DNA of 64,000 nucleotides from Streptomyces sp. NBC_00523. GTDB lineage: Bacteria > Actinomycetota > Actinomycetes > Streptomycetales > Streptomycetaceae. The notes beneath the pieces are model-generated. The model ran no database searches and was not told where the DNA came from. It worked only from the letters and a program-made list of their open reading frames with translations. The stretch covers positions 744,001 to 808,000 of the forward strand of contig NZ_CP107836.1 of the NCBI RefSeq assembly GCF_036346615.1, written 5' to 3'. This document shows, one piece after another, positions 32,230 through 41,301 of the stretch. The translations under genes and the position numbers were made by a program. Position 1 is the stretch's first letter. Every line of letters begins with the position of its first letter.

Positions 32230-33264
32230 CTACGGTGCCGCCGGTCCGGCGGCGGGCCGGGGAACGGTGGATTCGCGGACGACGAGCCGGTAGCCGGGCC
32301 GGGGCCGCCTGGGCTCCGCGACCGGCTCGCCGGACAGGCGCTCGACCAGGCTGTCGACAGCGAGCCGGGCGATGGCCTCCTTGTCGGGCGCCACGGTGGT
32401 GAGCGTGGTCGCGCCGTAGAGGCTCTCCTCGATGTCGTCGAAGCCGACGACGGCGACGTCCTCGGGGATGCGCAGGCCGCGTGCGGTCAGGGTGCGCATG
32501 GCGCCAATGGCGATGAGGTCGTTGTACGCGAAGACGGCGTCGGGGCGCTCGCCCCGGTCAAGCAGCGCGGCCATGCCGGAGGCCCCGTCCTCGCGGCCGT
32601 AGCCGTCGGTGACGACGACCAGCGCCTCGTCGGGCTCGATCCCGGAGGCGGCCAGCTCCTCGCGCCAGCCGCGCAGCCGGAGGTGGGCGGGCTGGCGTTC
32701 GCGGCCGGTACGGGAGCCGAGGAAGGCGATCCGGCGGTGGCCGAGCTCGACGAGGTGGCGTACGGCCTCGCGCGCCGCGGCGACGTTGTCGATGGCGATG
32801 TGGTCGTACGGGGCCTCGTACTCGCGCTCGCCGAGCAGGACCAGGGGCGCGGTCTCGGTACGCGCCATCAGGTCCTCGGTCTCCAGGTGGATCGGGCTGA
32901 GGATGAGCCCGTCGATGACGTGGGACCGGAACCCCTGGCTGACGAGGAGTTCCTTCTCGCGCAGTCCGCCGGTGTGGTCGACCAGCACGGTGTAGTCGTG
33001 CCGGGCGGCGGCGTCGACCACCGCGCCGGCCAGCTCCGCGAAGTACGGGTTGCCGAACTCGGGGACGGCGAGCGCGATGATCCCGGTGCGGCCCTTGCGC
33101 AGATGACGGGCGGTGAGGTTCGGCCGGTAGCCGAGCTCATCGATGGCCTGCTGCACCTTGGCGCGCATCTTCGGTGTGACGTGCTGATAGTTGTTCACCA
33201 CGTTGGACACGGTCTTGATGGACACGCCCGCCCGTTGCGCAACGTCCTTGAGGCTGACGCCCAC
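32230..33264 (-). CDS. LacI-family repressor of the furanose-glycan importer
   Basis: A 344-residue regulator. HTH: VSLKDVAQRAGVSIKTVSNVVN at the N-terminus; hinge LRKGRTGIIALAV; sugar-binding domain with VDGLILSPIHLE-like segments and VVGFDDIEESLYG. The recognition helix TVSNVV is the same as that of the LacI at 44695, so both should read similar operators. The GTG at 33264 follows AGGGAG. It lies directly after the importer operon but behind that operon's terminator. Confidence 0.92.
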   Translation of the reverse strand: MGVSLKDVAQRAGVSIKTVSNVVNNYQHVTPKMRAKVQQAIDELGYRPNLTARHLRKGRTGIIALAVPEFGNPYFAELAGAVVDAAARHDYTVLVDHTGGLREKELLVSQGFRSHVIDGLILSPIHLETEDLMARTETAPLVLLGEREYEAPYDHIAIDNVAAAREAVRHLVELGHRRIAFLGSRTGRERQPAHLRLRGWREELAASGIEPDEALVVVTDGYGREDGASGMAALLDRGERPDAVFAYNDLIAIGAMRTLTARGLRIPEDVAVVGFDDIEESLYGATTLTTVAPDKEAIARLAVDSLVERLSGEPVAEPRRPRPGYRLVVRESTVPRPAAGPAAP

Positions 33265-33332
33265 GGCACTCCCTGAATCGACTTGTCGCGCGGTGAGGCG
33301 CGGTGGCCCGGCTCCCGCCGGTTCGGCTCGAA

Positions 33333-33362
33333 CGGTGCCGGGGCCGTGGGGCCCCGGCACCG
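33333..33362. terminator. Terminator of the YtfQ-type importer operon
   Basis: CGGTGCCGGGGCC and GGCCCCGGCACCG form a perfect 13-bp stem with loop GTGG, three bases past the last permease stop. Confidence 0.85.
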
Positions 33363-33364
33363 GT

Positions 33365-34429
33365 TCAGGTGGTTCTGCGGCTGCGCGCCAGATAGCGCTG
33401 GGCCACGACGACAACGATAAGGAAGCCGCCGCTGACGACCGACTGGTACGAGGAGTTCAGCGAGCCGATCTGGTTGATCAGGTTCTGGATGACCTGAAGG
33501 AGCAGGACGCCCCAGAGCGTTCCGCTGATGGAGCCGGCGCCGCCGATGAGGAGGGTGCCGCCGATGACGACGGCGGAGATCGCGTCGAGCTCCATGCCCA
33601 CGCCGAGGATGGTGACGCCGGAGGAGAGCCGGGCGGCGTTGAGCGCGCCGGCCAGCCCGGCCAGCAGTCCGCTGAGCGTGTAGACGAGCATCTTCGTACG
33701 GGCGACGGGCAGGCCCATCAGGGTGGCCGCGTCACTGCTGCCGCCGACGGCGAAGATCGACTGCCCGAACGAGGTGCGCTGGAGGAGGAGTCCGCCGAGG
33801 CCGAACAGCGCGAGGGCGATGAAGATCGGGTAGCCGAAGCCCCAGATCGCGCCCTGGCCGAGTTCCGCGAAGGCCGAGTCCTTGGGCACCAGGTAGGTGG
33901 TGGCGCCCTCGTCCGTGATCGCGAGGAGCAGCCCGCGCGCCCCGAGGAGGGTGGCGAGCGTGACGATGAACGGGGCCATTCCGGCGCGGGCCACGAGGAA
34001 GCCGTTGAGCAGGCCGATCGCGCCGCACACCACGAGTGGGATCAACAGGGCGGGCAGGATGCCCCATTGGGAGGCCCAGGCGGCGAGCACCCCGCCCAGG
34101 GCGAAGACGGACCCGACGGAGAGGTCGATGCCGCCGGTGATGATGACCATGGTCATCCCGAGCGCGACGATGGCCAGGAACGATGCCTGGACGGTCACCC
34201 CGCGGGCGTTGTCCAGGGTGGAGAACGTCGTCGGGTAGATGAAGGACGCGACGATCACGACCGTCAGGAGGACGACCAGGACGCCCTGGCGTTGCAGGAG
34301 TTCGGCGATCCGCCCGCCGGTCGTGCGCGGTGATCCGGCACCGGGCGCCGGCGTGGTGGCGCCGGAGGCGGCGGGGGTCTTGCGCGGGGCCGGGGCGGAG
34401 GCCGCCGGGGCAGGTGAGGTTTCGTTCAT
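33365..34429 (-). CDS. Sugar ABC transporter permease (YjfF/RbsC type)
   Basis: A 354-residue permease with a Pro/Ala-rich N-terminal extension of about 45 residues and eight to ten helices. Family signs: ALGMTMVIITGGIDLSVGSV, NGFLVARAGMAPFIVTLATL and SAVVIGGTLLIGGAGSISGT. In E. coli two such permeases, YtfT and YjfF, together carry galactofuranose; the same arrangement is seen here. It overlaps the preceding permease by 4 bp. Confidence 0.92.
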   Translation of the reverse strand: MNETSPAPAASAPAPRKTPAASGATTPAPGAGSPRTTGGRIAELLQRQGVLVVLLTVVIVASFIYPTTFSTLDNARGVTVQASFLAIVALGMTMVIITGGIDLSVGSVFALGGVLAAWASQWGILPALLIPLVVCGAIGLLNGFLVARAGMAPFIVTLATLLGARGLLLAITDEGATTYLVPKDSAFAELGQGAIWGFGYPIFIALALFGLGGLLLQRTSFGQSIFAVGGSSDAATLMGLPVARTKMLVYTLSGLLAGLAGALNAARLSSGVTILGVGMELDAISAVVIGGTLLIGGAGSISGTLWGVLLLQVIQNLINQIGSLNSSYQSVVSGGFLIVVVVAQRYLARSRRTT

Positions 34430-35400
34430 CGGGACCGACGCTCCCGGGCGACGTAGACGGCGGCGATGATGATGGCCGCCTGGGCGATCTGTGCGGTGGA
34501 GTCGGGCAGGTCGTGCTTGATGAGGGTGGCCCGCAGCAGCTGCATCAGCAAAGCGCCGGCGACGGTGCCGAGGACCCGGATGGAGCCGCCGTTGAGCGGG
34601 GTGCCGCCCACCACGACCGCCGTGATGGCGGAGAGTTCCATGAGGGTGCCGAGCGAGGACGGGTCGCTGGCGGTGAGCCGGGCGGTGGCCAGGACTCCGG
34701 CGAGGGCGGCGAGCACTCCGCAGAGCACGTACACCCCGATGAGCACCCGCCGCACGGGCAGTCCGGCCAGGGCGGCCGCGGAGCGGTTGCCGCCGATGGC
34801 GACGACCTGGCGGCCGAAGGTGGTCCGGGTGACGAGGAAGGCCACGGCGACGGCGAGGACACCGGCGATGAGGACGACCAGCGGGATGCCGAGGAAGGAG
34901 CCGGTGCCCAGGGACAGCAGGTCGGGGTTGACGATCTGCTTGAGCTGGCTGTCCGCCATGACCAGGGCGAGGCCCCGGCCGCCGACGAACAGGGCGAGTG
35001 TGGCGACGATCGGCTGGAGGCCGACGAGCGAGACCAGGGTGCCGTTGACCGCTCCGACGAGGGCCCCGGCGAGCAGCGCCATGACGAGCGCGGGGACCAG
35101 TCCGTAGCCGAGGTAGAGCGGCAGCAGCGCGGCGGCCACGGCCATGGTCGAGCCGACGGAGAGGTCGACGCCCTCGGTGCCGATGACGAGCGCCATGCCG
35201 AGGGCGACGATGACGATCGGGGCGACCTGGACGAGCTGGGTGCGCAGGTTGTCCACCGTCATGAAGTGCTCGGTGAACAGGGCGTTGAAGACGAGGACGA
35301 CCGCGACGGCGAGGTAGACGCCGTACTCCTGGTACCAGGCGGGGTCGCGCAGCCGGGCGAGCGGCCGGACTGCGGGGGTGGTGACTGCGGCCTGGGTCAT
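34426..35400 (-). CDS. Sugar ABC transporter permease (YtfT/RbsC type)
   Basis: A 324-residue permease paralogous to its downstream neighbour: VALGMALVIGTEGVDLSVGSTM, NGTLVSLVGLQPIVATLALF and TAVVVGGTPLNGGSIRVLGT. The two should pair as a heterodimeric channel. Its ATG overlaps the ATPase stop by 4 bp and its stop overlaps the next ATG, so translation is coupled through all three genes. Confidence 0.92.
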   Translation of the reverse strand: MTQAAVTTPAVRPLARLRDPAWYQEYGVYLAVAVVLVFNALFTEHFMTVDNLRTQLVQVAPIVIVALGMALVIGTEGVDLSVGSTMAVAAALLPLYLGYGLVPALVMALLAGALVGAVNGTLVSLVGLQPIVATLALFVGGRGLALVMADSQLKQIVNPDLLSLGTGSFLGIPLVVLIAGVLAVAVAFLVTRTTFGRQVVAIGGNRSAAALAGLPVRRVLIGVYVLCGVLAALAGVLATARLTASDPSSLGTLMELSAITAVVVGGTPLNGGSIRVLGTVAGALLMQLLRATLIKHDLPDSTAQIAQAAIIIAAVYVARERRSR

Positions 35401-37052
35401 CGGGGGTCCTCCTTCGCGGCCGGCGCCTTGTCCGCGGCAGCCGGTGAGTGGTCGGCGAGCACTTCGAGCAGATGGCTCTCCGCCACCTCGTCGCCCGCCA
35501 GTTCGCCCGCGACCGCTCCGCCGCGCAGGACGACGATCCGGTCGGCGCCCTCGATCAGTTCCTCGATGTCGGAGGAGATGAGCAGGACGGCCAGGCCCTC
35601 GCGGGCGAGGTCGTCGATGAGGCTCTGGACCTCGGCCTTGGCGCCGACGTCGATGCCCCGGGTGGGTTCGTCGAGGAGCAGGACCTTGGGTTCCAGGCAG
35701 AGCCAGCGGGCCAGCAGCACCTTCTGCTGGTTGCCGCCGGAGAGCTCGCCGACCTTCTGCTCGGGGCTCGCCGCCTTGATCCTGAGTCGCTTCATGAAGA
35801 TGTCGACAATGCGGTCCTGCTTGGCGCGGGAGACGATGCCGGCGCGGGAGAGCCGGGGCATCGCGGCCAGCACGATGTTCTCGCGGACCGAGAGGCCGGG
35901 CACGATGCCCTCGGCCTTGCGGTCCTCGGGCAGCAGGCTGATCCCGGCCCGGATGGCACCGGCCGAGGTGAGGCGGCGCAGGGTGCGGCCGGCGATGCTC
36001 ACCTCGCCGGAGTCCAGGGAGAGCGCTCCGGCGATGGCCTTCGCGGTTTCGCTGCGCCCGGAGCCGAGGAGTCCGCCGAGGCCCATGACCTCACCCGCGT
36101 ACAGGTCGAGGGAGATGTCGTGCAGCTGGTGGTCGCGGGAGAGGCCGGTGGCGGTGAGGACGGGGGTGCGCGCGGCCTCGTGGCCCTCGGAGTCGAAGTT
36201 GGTGAGTCCTTCGCGGCGCACCTCGGCCATGTCGCGGCCGAGCATCATCGAGACGAGCTGCATCCGGTCGAGGTCGGCGAGGTCGCCGGTGTGGATGTGC
36301 TTGCCGTCGCGCAGGACGGTGACCCGGTCGCAGATCCGGTACAGCTCGTCCATGCGGTGGCTGACGTAGAGGACGGCGATGCCGCGTCCGCGCAGGTCCT
36401 CGATCACCCGGAAGAGGGTCTCGACCTCGCGGGGCTCCAGCGAGGAGGTGGGCTCGTCCATGATGACGACCTGGGCGTTCACGGAGACCGCGCGGGCCAT
36501 GGCGACCATCTGCTGGGTGCCGATGCCCAGGGTGTGCAGGGGGCGCTTCGGGTCGACGCGGACGCCGAAGCCGCCGAGCAGTTCGCTCGCCTCGCGGTAC
36601 ATCCGCGGGAAGTCGATCAGGCCGAAGCGGTTCTTGGGTTCACGGCCGAGGAAGATGTTGCGCGCCACGCTCATCAGCGGGACGAGGTTCACCTCCTGGT
36701 AGATCGTGGAGATCCCGGCCTCCTGCGCCTCGAACGGCCGGGCGAAGACGACCTGTCGGCCGGCCAGCCGCAGCTCGCCCTCGTCGGGGCGGTAGACGCC
36801 GGTCAGCACCTTGATGAGGGTGGACTTCCCGGCTCCGTTCTCCCCCACCAGGGCGTGGGTCTCGCCGGCGCGCAGGGAGAAGGAGACTCCGTCGAGGGCG
36901 ACGACGCCCGGGAACCGCTTGCTGACCGAGCGCGCCTCCAGGACGGCGGGTGCCGCGCCGGGCTCGTCCGCGAGGGCCGTTCCGGTCGCGCTGCTCTCCT
37001 TCACGTCGGCGGCCGGCTCCGGCGGCTGCGGTACTGCTTCGGGTGGTGCCAT
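35397..37052 (-). CDS. Sugar ABC transporter ATP-binding protein, two cassettes (RbsA/YtfR type)
   Basis: A 551-residue tandem ABC protein. The first cassette has Walker A VGENGAGKSTLIK and signature LGIGTQQMVAMARA; the second has a degenerate Walker A (LGGLLGSGRSETAKA) and a full signature LSGGNQQKVLLARWL with Walker B LLLDEPTRGIDVG. This asymmetry is normal for RbsA/XylG/AraG-type proteins. A 35-residue acidic N-terminal tail precedes the first cassette. It powers the two permeases downstream. Confidence 0.95.
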   Translation of the reverse strand: MAPPEAVPQPPEPAADVKESSATGTALADEPGAAPAVLEARSVSKRFPGVVALDGVSFSLRAGETHALVGENGAGKSTLIKVLTGVYRPDEGELRLAGRQVVFARPFEAQEAGISTIYQEVNLVPLMSVARNIFLGREPKNRFGLIDFPRMYREASELLGGFGVRVDPKRPLHTLGIGTQQMVAMARAVSVNAQVVIMDEPTSSLEPREVETLFRVIEDLRGRGIAVLYVSHRMDELYRICDRVTVLRDGKHIHTGDLADLDRMQLVSMMLGRDMAEVRREGLTNFDSEGHEAARTPVLTATGLSRDHQLHDISLDLYAGEVMGLGGLLGSGRSETAKAIAGALSLDSGEVSIAGRTLRRLTSAGAIRAGISLLPEDRKAEGIVPGLSVRENIVLAAMPRLSRAGIVSRAKQDRIVDIFMKRLRIKAASPEQKVGELSGGNQQKVLLARWLCLEPKVLLLDEPTRGIDVGAKAEVQSLIDDLAREGLAVLLISSDIEELIEGADRIVVLRGGAVAGELAGDEVAESHLLEVLADHSPAAADKAPAAKEDPR

Positions 37053-37096
37053 GGCTGGTCTTGGCCTTCCGCTCTTCCAAGGATGGGGGCCCGGTG

Positions 37097-37126
37097 GCCG
37101 CCGTGACGGGGGAGCGCCACGGCGGC
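37097..37126 (-). promoter_or_regulatory. Intra-operon hairpin between binding protein and ATPase genes
   Basis: GCCGCCGTG and CACGGCGGC pair over 9 bp in the 118-bp gap. Such stems often protect the binding-protein mRNA or reduce read-through so that the binding protein is made in excess. Confidence 0.45.
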
Positions 37127-37170
37127 GGTGAACCGACGGAGCCGGTACGGGCAGATGGGGCCGGCCGGGA

Positions 37171-38259
37171 TCAGAAAGCGTTGCCGACCGTGGACTTGGC
37201 GTTGGACTCGTCGTACGAGCGGTCGCTGATGATGACGTTCTCGGGGATCTCCTCGCCGCCGTAGAACTTCTGGGCGGTCGCGAAGGCCAGCGGGCCGAAG
37301 CGCGGGTTGGACTCGATGACGGCGTTGTACTCGCCGTTGACGATGGCCTGGACGGCGTTGCGGGTGCCGTCGACGGAGACGATCTTGATGTCCTTGCCGG
37401 GCTTCTTGCCGGCGGCCTTCACCGCGGTGACGGCGCCGAGGCCCATCTCGTCGTTCTCCGCGTAGATGGCGGTGATGCCGGGCTTGGACTGGATCAGCTG
37501 CTCGGTGACCTGCTGGCCCTTGTCGCGGGCGAACTCACCGGTCTGCTGGGCGACGATCTCCATGTCGGGGGCCTTGGCCTTGAGCTGGTCCACGAAGCCC
37601 TTGGTGCGGTCGGTGGTGACGTTGTTGCCCGACGAACCGAGGAGGATGGCGACCTTGCCCTTGCCGCCGGTCGACTTGATCATCGCGTCGGCGGCGCGCT
37701 TGCCCTGCTCCACGAAGTCGGAGCCCAGGAAGGCCACGTAGTCCTTGCAGGCGGTGGCGTTGAGCTTGCGGTCGACGGTGAGGACCGGGACCTTCTTGGC
37801 GGCGGCGGCCTTGAGGGCCGGCTCCAGGCCGTCCGAGTTCAGCGGGGCGACGATGAGGAACTGGGCGCCCTGGGCGAGCATGTCCTGGATGTCGCTGATC
37901 TGCTTGGACAGCTGCGACTGGGCGTTGGTGGTGAGCAGCTTCTTGACGCCGATCTTCTTCGCCTCGTCCTTGATGGACTGGGTCTCGGCGATACGGAAGG
38001 GGTTGGCCTCCTTCTCCGACTGGGAGAAGCCGACCACCGCGTTCTTCAGGTCGAGCTTGGGCGCGCCGTAGCTCTGCAGCGAGCAGCCCGAACCGGACGA
38101 GGACTCGGGGGTCTTGGCCGCCTGTGCTGCCTGGCTGCTGTCGCTGCTCGCGTTGTTGTCCGAGCCCTCCGACTTGGAGCAGCCGGAAACGGCCAGCGTG
38201 GCGGTGGCGGCGAGGACGCAGGCCACGGCGAGGGTACGGGATCGACGCTGGATCATCAT
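37171..38259 (-). CDS. Sugar ABC transporter substrate-binding lipoprotein (YtfQ type)
   Basis: A 362-residue lipoprotein with lipobox LAVSGC (Cys27) and a Ser/Asn-rich linker. The mature part fits the YtfQ galactofuranose-binding group: GFSQSEKEANPFRIAETQSI, FLIVAPLNSDGLEPALKAA, VLTVDRKLNATACKDYVAFL and YAENDEMGLGAVTAVK. This is the best hint at substrate: galactofuranose or another furanose such as L-arabinofuranose. Start at 38259 (a second ATG follows directly). First gene of a four-gene importer operon. Confidence 0.92.
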   Translation of the reverse strand: MMIQRRSRTLAVACVLAATATLAVSGCSKSEGSDNNASSDSSQAAQAAKTPESSSGSGCSLQSYGAPKLDLKNAVVGFSQSEKEANPFRIAETQSIKDEAKKIGVKKLLTTNAQSQLSKQISDIQDMLAQGAQFLIVAPLNSDGLEPALKAAAAKKVPVLTVDRKLNATACKDYVAFLGSDFVEQGKRAADAMIKSTGGKGKVAILLGSSGNNVTTDRTKGFVDQLKAKAPDMEIVAQQTGEFARDKGQQVTEQLIQSKPGITAIYAENDEMGLGAVTAVKAAGKKPGKDIKIVSVDGTRNAVQAIVNGEYNAVIESNPRFGPLAFATAQKFYGGEEIPENVIISDRSYDESNAKSTVGNAF

Positions 38260-38441
38260 GCGCGGGAGCTCCTTGGCGGGATGACGGCACGCCGAAGGGC
38301 GTGCGGTCGGTCATGGCTGGACGATGCATCGGCCGCTGCGCGGCGGCTGATGTCACTGCACTCACGGCCCCGCTAGGAGACGGCCCCTAGCTGCACAAAC
38401 TGCGGTCGTGAGAGCCTGCGCGGCCTCTCGGCGGCTCGGTT

Positions 38442-38453
38442 TACAACGTTATA
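38442..38453. promoter_or_regulatory. LacI-type operator, importer side
   Basis: TACAACGTTATA, a 12-bp imperfect palindrome with central ACGT, 183 bp before the binding-protein start. Same core (CAACGTT) as the sites at 38612 and 44574. Confidence 0.6.
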
Positions 38454-38611
38454 TAGGCGGCGCGGCACGGGCGGCAAGAGCGTGGTCGATGCGTTTCCAA
38501 AATGTGTCGCAGCCACTTCGTCCGGCTCCGGCGCCCGGACCCGGACGATGCCGTCGCACCTCTGGACAGTCGCCTGACGGCGTGCTGTCATACCGCCGGA
38601 ACCCCATTTTC

Positions 38612-38619
38612 CAACGTTG
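38612..38619. promoter_or_regulatory. LacI-type operator, GH127 side
   Basis: CAACGTTG is a perfect palindrome within TTTTCCAACGTTGCAGAAA, whose outer TTTC/GAAA also pair. It lies 153 bp before the GH127 start. Confidence 0.6.
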
Positions 38620-38771
38620 CAGAAAGAAGCCGCGCGCTCCGTACGGATCGCGAAGGCGCTCTTCGTCATGCGCGCGGCCGGACCGTGCGGCCGCGCCGTG
38701 ACAGCACCCTCTCTTGTCATGCGCATTCCCAAGCCGGAGTTGCATGTCCGGCAGAGCAGGAGCCCTCCCCC

Positions 38772-41216
38772 ATGCCCCTGAACCGCAGACAGCTCGTGAC
38801 CGCCGCGCTCGCCACCGTCGCCGCCACCACCGCGGCCGGCCGCTGGTCGGCCACCGCGACCGCCGCCGAGCACCGGGTGCGGCCCGCGCGCGGCGGGCAC
38901 TACTCCCCCAACGCCGCGCCCCTGCACCCCACCGCCTTCCTGAAGCTGCCGCCCGGCAAGGTCACCGCGCGCGGCTGGCTCGCCGGACAGCTGAAGCTCC
39001 AGCTGGACGGCCTGTGCGGCCGGTACGAGGAGTTCTCGCACTTCCTCGACTTCTCGGCCACCGGCTGGGTCCGCCCCGAACTCGGCGGCTGGGAGGAGGT
39101 CCCGTACTGGCTGCGCGGCTACACCGACCTGGCGATCGTCACCGGCGACGCGACGGCGCTGGCCTCGGTGCGCCGCTGGTTCGACGCGATCCTGGCCACC
39201 CAGCAGTCCGACGGGTTCTTCGGCCCGAAGGCACTGCGCACCTCGCTGAACGGCGGCCCGGACTTCTGGCCGTTCCTGCCGCTGGTGCAGGCGCTGCGCT
39301 CCTGGCAGGAGTACACCGGGGACGCCCGGATCATCCCCTTCCTGAGCCGCTTCTTCCGGTACATGAACGCCCAGGGCCCCGGCGCCTTCAACACCAGCTG
39401 GATCGCCCTGCGCTGGGGCGACGGCCTGGACAGCGTCTTCTGGCTGTACAACCGGACCGGCGACGCCTTCCTGCTCGACCTCGCCGACAAGATCCACACG
39501 TACGGCGCCGACTGGGGCGACAACCTGGTCAACCCGCACAACGTGAACATCGCCCAGGGCTTCCGCGAGCCCGCCCAGTACGCGCTGCGCAGCGGCTCGG
39601 CGCAGGACACCCGGGACACGTACGGGACGTACGGCAAGGCCATGGACCAGTACGGGCAGTTCCCCGGAGGCGGGTTCGCCGGGGACGAGAACGCGCGGCC
39701 CGGGCACGGCGACCCCCGCCAGGGCTTCGAGACCTGCGGCATCGTGGAGTTCATGGCCAGCCACCAGCTGCTGACCCGGATCACCGGCGACCCGCTGTGG
39801 GCCGACCGCTGCGAGGAGCTGGCGTTCAACTCGCTGCCCGCCTCGCTCGACCCCTCGGGCAGGGCGATCCACTACATCACCAGCGCCAACAGCGTCGACC
39901 TGGACAACGTGCCCAAGTCGGAGCGCCAGTTCCAGAACGGGTTCGCCATGCAGGCGTTCCTGCCCGGCGTCGACCAGTACCGCTGCTGCCCGCACAACTA
40001 CGGCATGGGCTGGCCCTACTTCACCGAGGAGCTGTGGCTCGCCACCCCCGACGGGGGCCTGGCCGCCGCCATGTACGCCGCCTGCCAGGTGACCGCCAAG
40101 GTCGCCGACGGCGCCGAGGTCACGTTCACCGAGGAGACGGACTACCCCTTCACGGACGCGGTCACCCTCACCCTGAAGGCCCCCAAGCGGCTGGCCTTCC
40201 CGCTGGTGCTGCGCGTCCCGGCCTGGTGCGACGCCCCCGAGATCGCGGTGAACGGGCGGCGCGTCGACGCCCCCGCGGGCCCCGCCTTCACCCGGATCGA
40301 CCGCACCTGGGCCGACGGGGACCGGGTCACCCTGCGCTTCCCGCAGCGCACCACCGTGCGTACCTGGGCGGACAACCGGGCCTCCGTGAGCGTGGACCAC
40401 GGCCCGCTCACGTACTCACTGCGCATCGGCGAGACGTACGAGCGCATCGGCGGCAGCGACCAGTTCCCGGAGTACGCGGTCCACGCGACCGGCGCGTGGA
40501 ACTACGGGCTCGTCCTGGACGCGAAGAAGCCCGCCGCGTCCCTGCGCCACCACAGCGCGCGCCGGGTGAAGGCCGGCAACCCCTTCACGCTCGACGGCAC
40601 CCCGCTGTCCATCACCGCGAAGGCGCGCCGCATCCCGGAGTGGACGGCCGACGACGAGCACGTGGTGGCCCCGCTCCAGGACTCCCCGGCCCGCAGCACC
40701 GAGCCGGTGGAGGACGTGACCCTCGTCCCGATGGGGGCGGCCCGGCTGCGGATCACCTCGTTCCCGACCACGGACCCGGCCGCGGAGCCGTGGCTCGCGG
40801 ACCGCTGGTACCGCATCCGCAACCGCAACTCCGGCAAGGTCCTGGGCGTCGACGTCATGTCCACCGCCAACAGCGCGCACGTCGTGCAGTTCGGGGACAC
40901 GGGCACCGACGACCACGACTGGCGGCTGGTCGCGGAGGGCGACGGCTGGTACCGCATCCGCAACCATCACTCCGGCAAGGTCCTCGGCGTCGACAACATG
41001 TCGATGGACAACAGCGCCCATGTCGTCCAGTTCGACGACAACGGCACCGACGACCACCTCTGGCAGCTCGTCCCGGACGGCGGCGGCTGGTACCGCATCC
41101 GCAACCGCCACTCCGGCAAGGTCCTCGGCGTCGACAACATGTCCACGGCCGACAGCGCCCATGTCGTGCAGTACGACGACAACGGCACCGACGACCACCT
41201 CTGGCAGCTCGTCTGA
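38772..41216 (+). CDS. Secreted GH127 beta-L-arabinofuranosidase-like enzyme with three lectin repeats
   Basis: An 814-residue secreted protein. The N-terminus MPLNRRQLVTAALATVAAT carries twin arginines, so Tat export is likely, with cleavage near residue 32. The catalytic domain (about 45-640) is GH127 (formerly DUF1680): GFETCGIVE gives the Zn-binding Glu320 and Cys322, and RCCPHN gives Cys405 and Cys406, matching the Glu/Cys3 zinc site of HypBA1, where one Cys is the nucleophile. Residues 679-814 are three tandem ricin/CBM13-like repeats, each WYRIRN...SGKVLGVD...HVVQ. It should release L-arabinofuranose from glycans bound by the lectin module. Confidence 0.92.
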   Translation: MPLNRRQLVTAALATVAATTAAGRWSATATAAEHRVRPARGGHYSPNAAPLHPTAFLKLPPGKVTARGWLAGQLKLQLDGLCGRYEEFSHFLDFSATGWVRPELGGWEEVPYWLRGYTDLAIVTGDATALASVRRWFDAILATQQSDGFFGPKALRTSLNGGPDFWPFLPLVQALRSWQEYTGDARIIPFLSRFFRYMNAQGPGAFNTSWIALRWGDGLDSVFWLYNRTGDAFLLDLADKIHTYGADWGDNLVNPHNVNIAQGFREPAQYALRSGSAQDTRDTYGTYGKAMDQYGQFPGGGFAGDENARPGHGDPRQGFETCGIVEFMASHQLLTRITGDPLWADRCEELAFNSLPASLDPSGRAIHYITSANSVDLDNVPKSERQFQNGFAMQAFLPGVDQYRCCPHNYGMGWPYFTEELWLATPDGGLAAAMYAACQVTAKVADGAEVTFTEETDYPFTDAVTLTLKAPKRLAFPLVLRVPAWCDAPEIAVNGRRVDAPAGPAFTRIDRTWADGDRVTLRFPQRTTVRTWADNRASVSVDHGPLTYSLRIGETYERIGGSDQFPEYAVHATGAWNYGLVLDAKKPAASLRHHSARRVKAGNPFTLDGTPLSITAKARRIPEWTADDEHVVAPLQDSPARSTEPVEDVTLVPMGAARLRITSFPTTDPAAEPWLADRWYRIRNRNSGKVLGVDVMSTANSAHVVQFGDTGTDDHDWRLVAEGDGWYRIRNHHSGKVLGVDNMSMDNSAHVVQFDDNGTDDHLWQLVPDGGGWYRIRNRHSGKVLGVDNMSTADSAHVVQYDDNGTDDHLWQLV
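40806..41213 (+). repeat. Three tandem 141-bp repeats encoding lectin units
   Basis: Units start at 40806, 40947 and 41088, exactly 141 bp (47 codons) apart; the last is 126 bp and runs to the stop. Each begins TGGTACCGCATCCGCAAC. Units 2 and 3 are the most alike. They encode the ricin-type repeats of the GH127 enzyme. Confidence 0.9.
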
Positions 41217-41301
41217 TTCCCGGCGCCCCGCGCCTCCCCCATACCGCTCCCGTCCCCGGGGGCCGCACCGAATCGCCGCACCGAGTCAAGGAGACGAACC
41301 T

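Larger units (their letters stand above)
38260..38771. other. 512-bp divergent regulatory region (importer operon / GH127)
   Basis: The longest gene-free stretch in the window. It holds two ACGTT-centred palindromes (38442-38453 and 38612-38619), one nearer each gene, and an inverted repeat GCTAGG-N8-CCTAGC (38372-38391). The G+C content drops around the first palindrome (TTTACAACGTTATATAGG), as expected for a promoter. No small gene could be supported in it. Confidence 0.6.
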
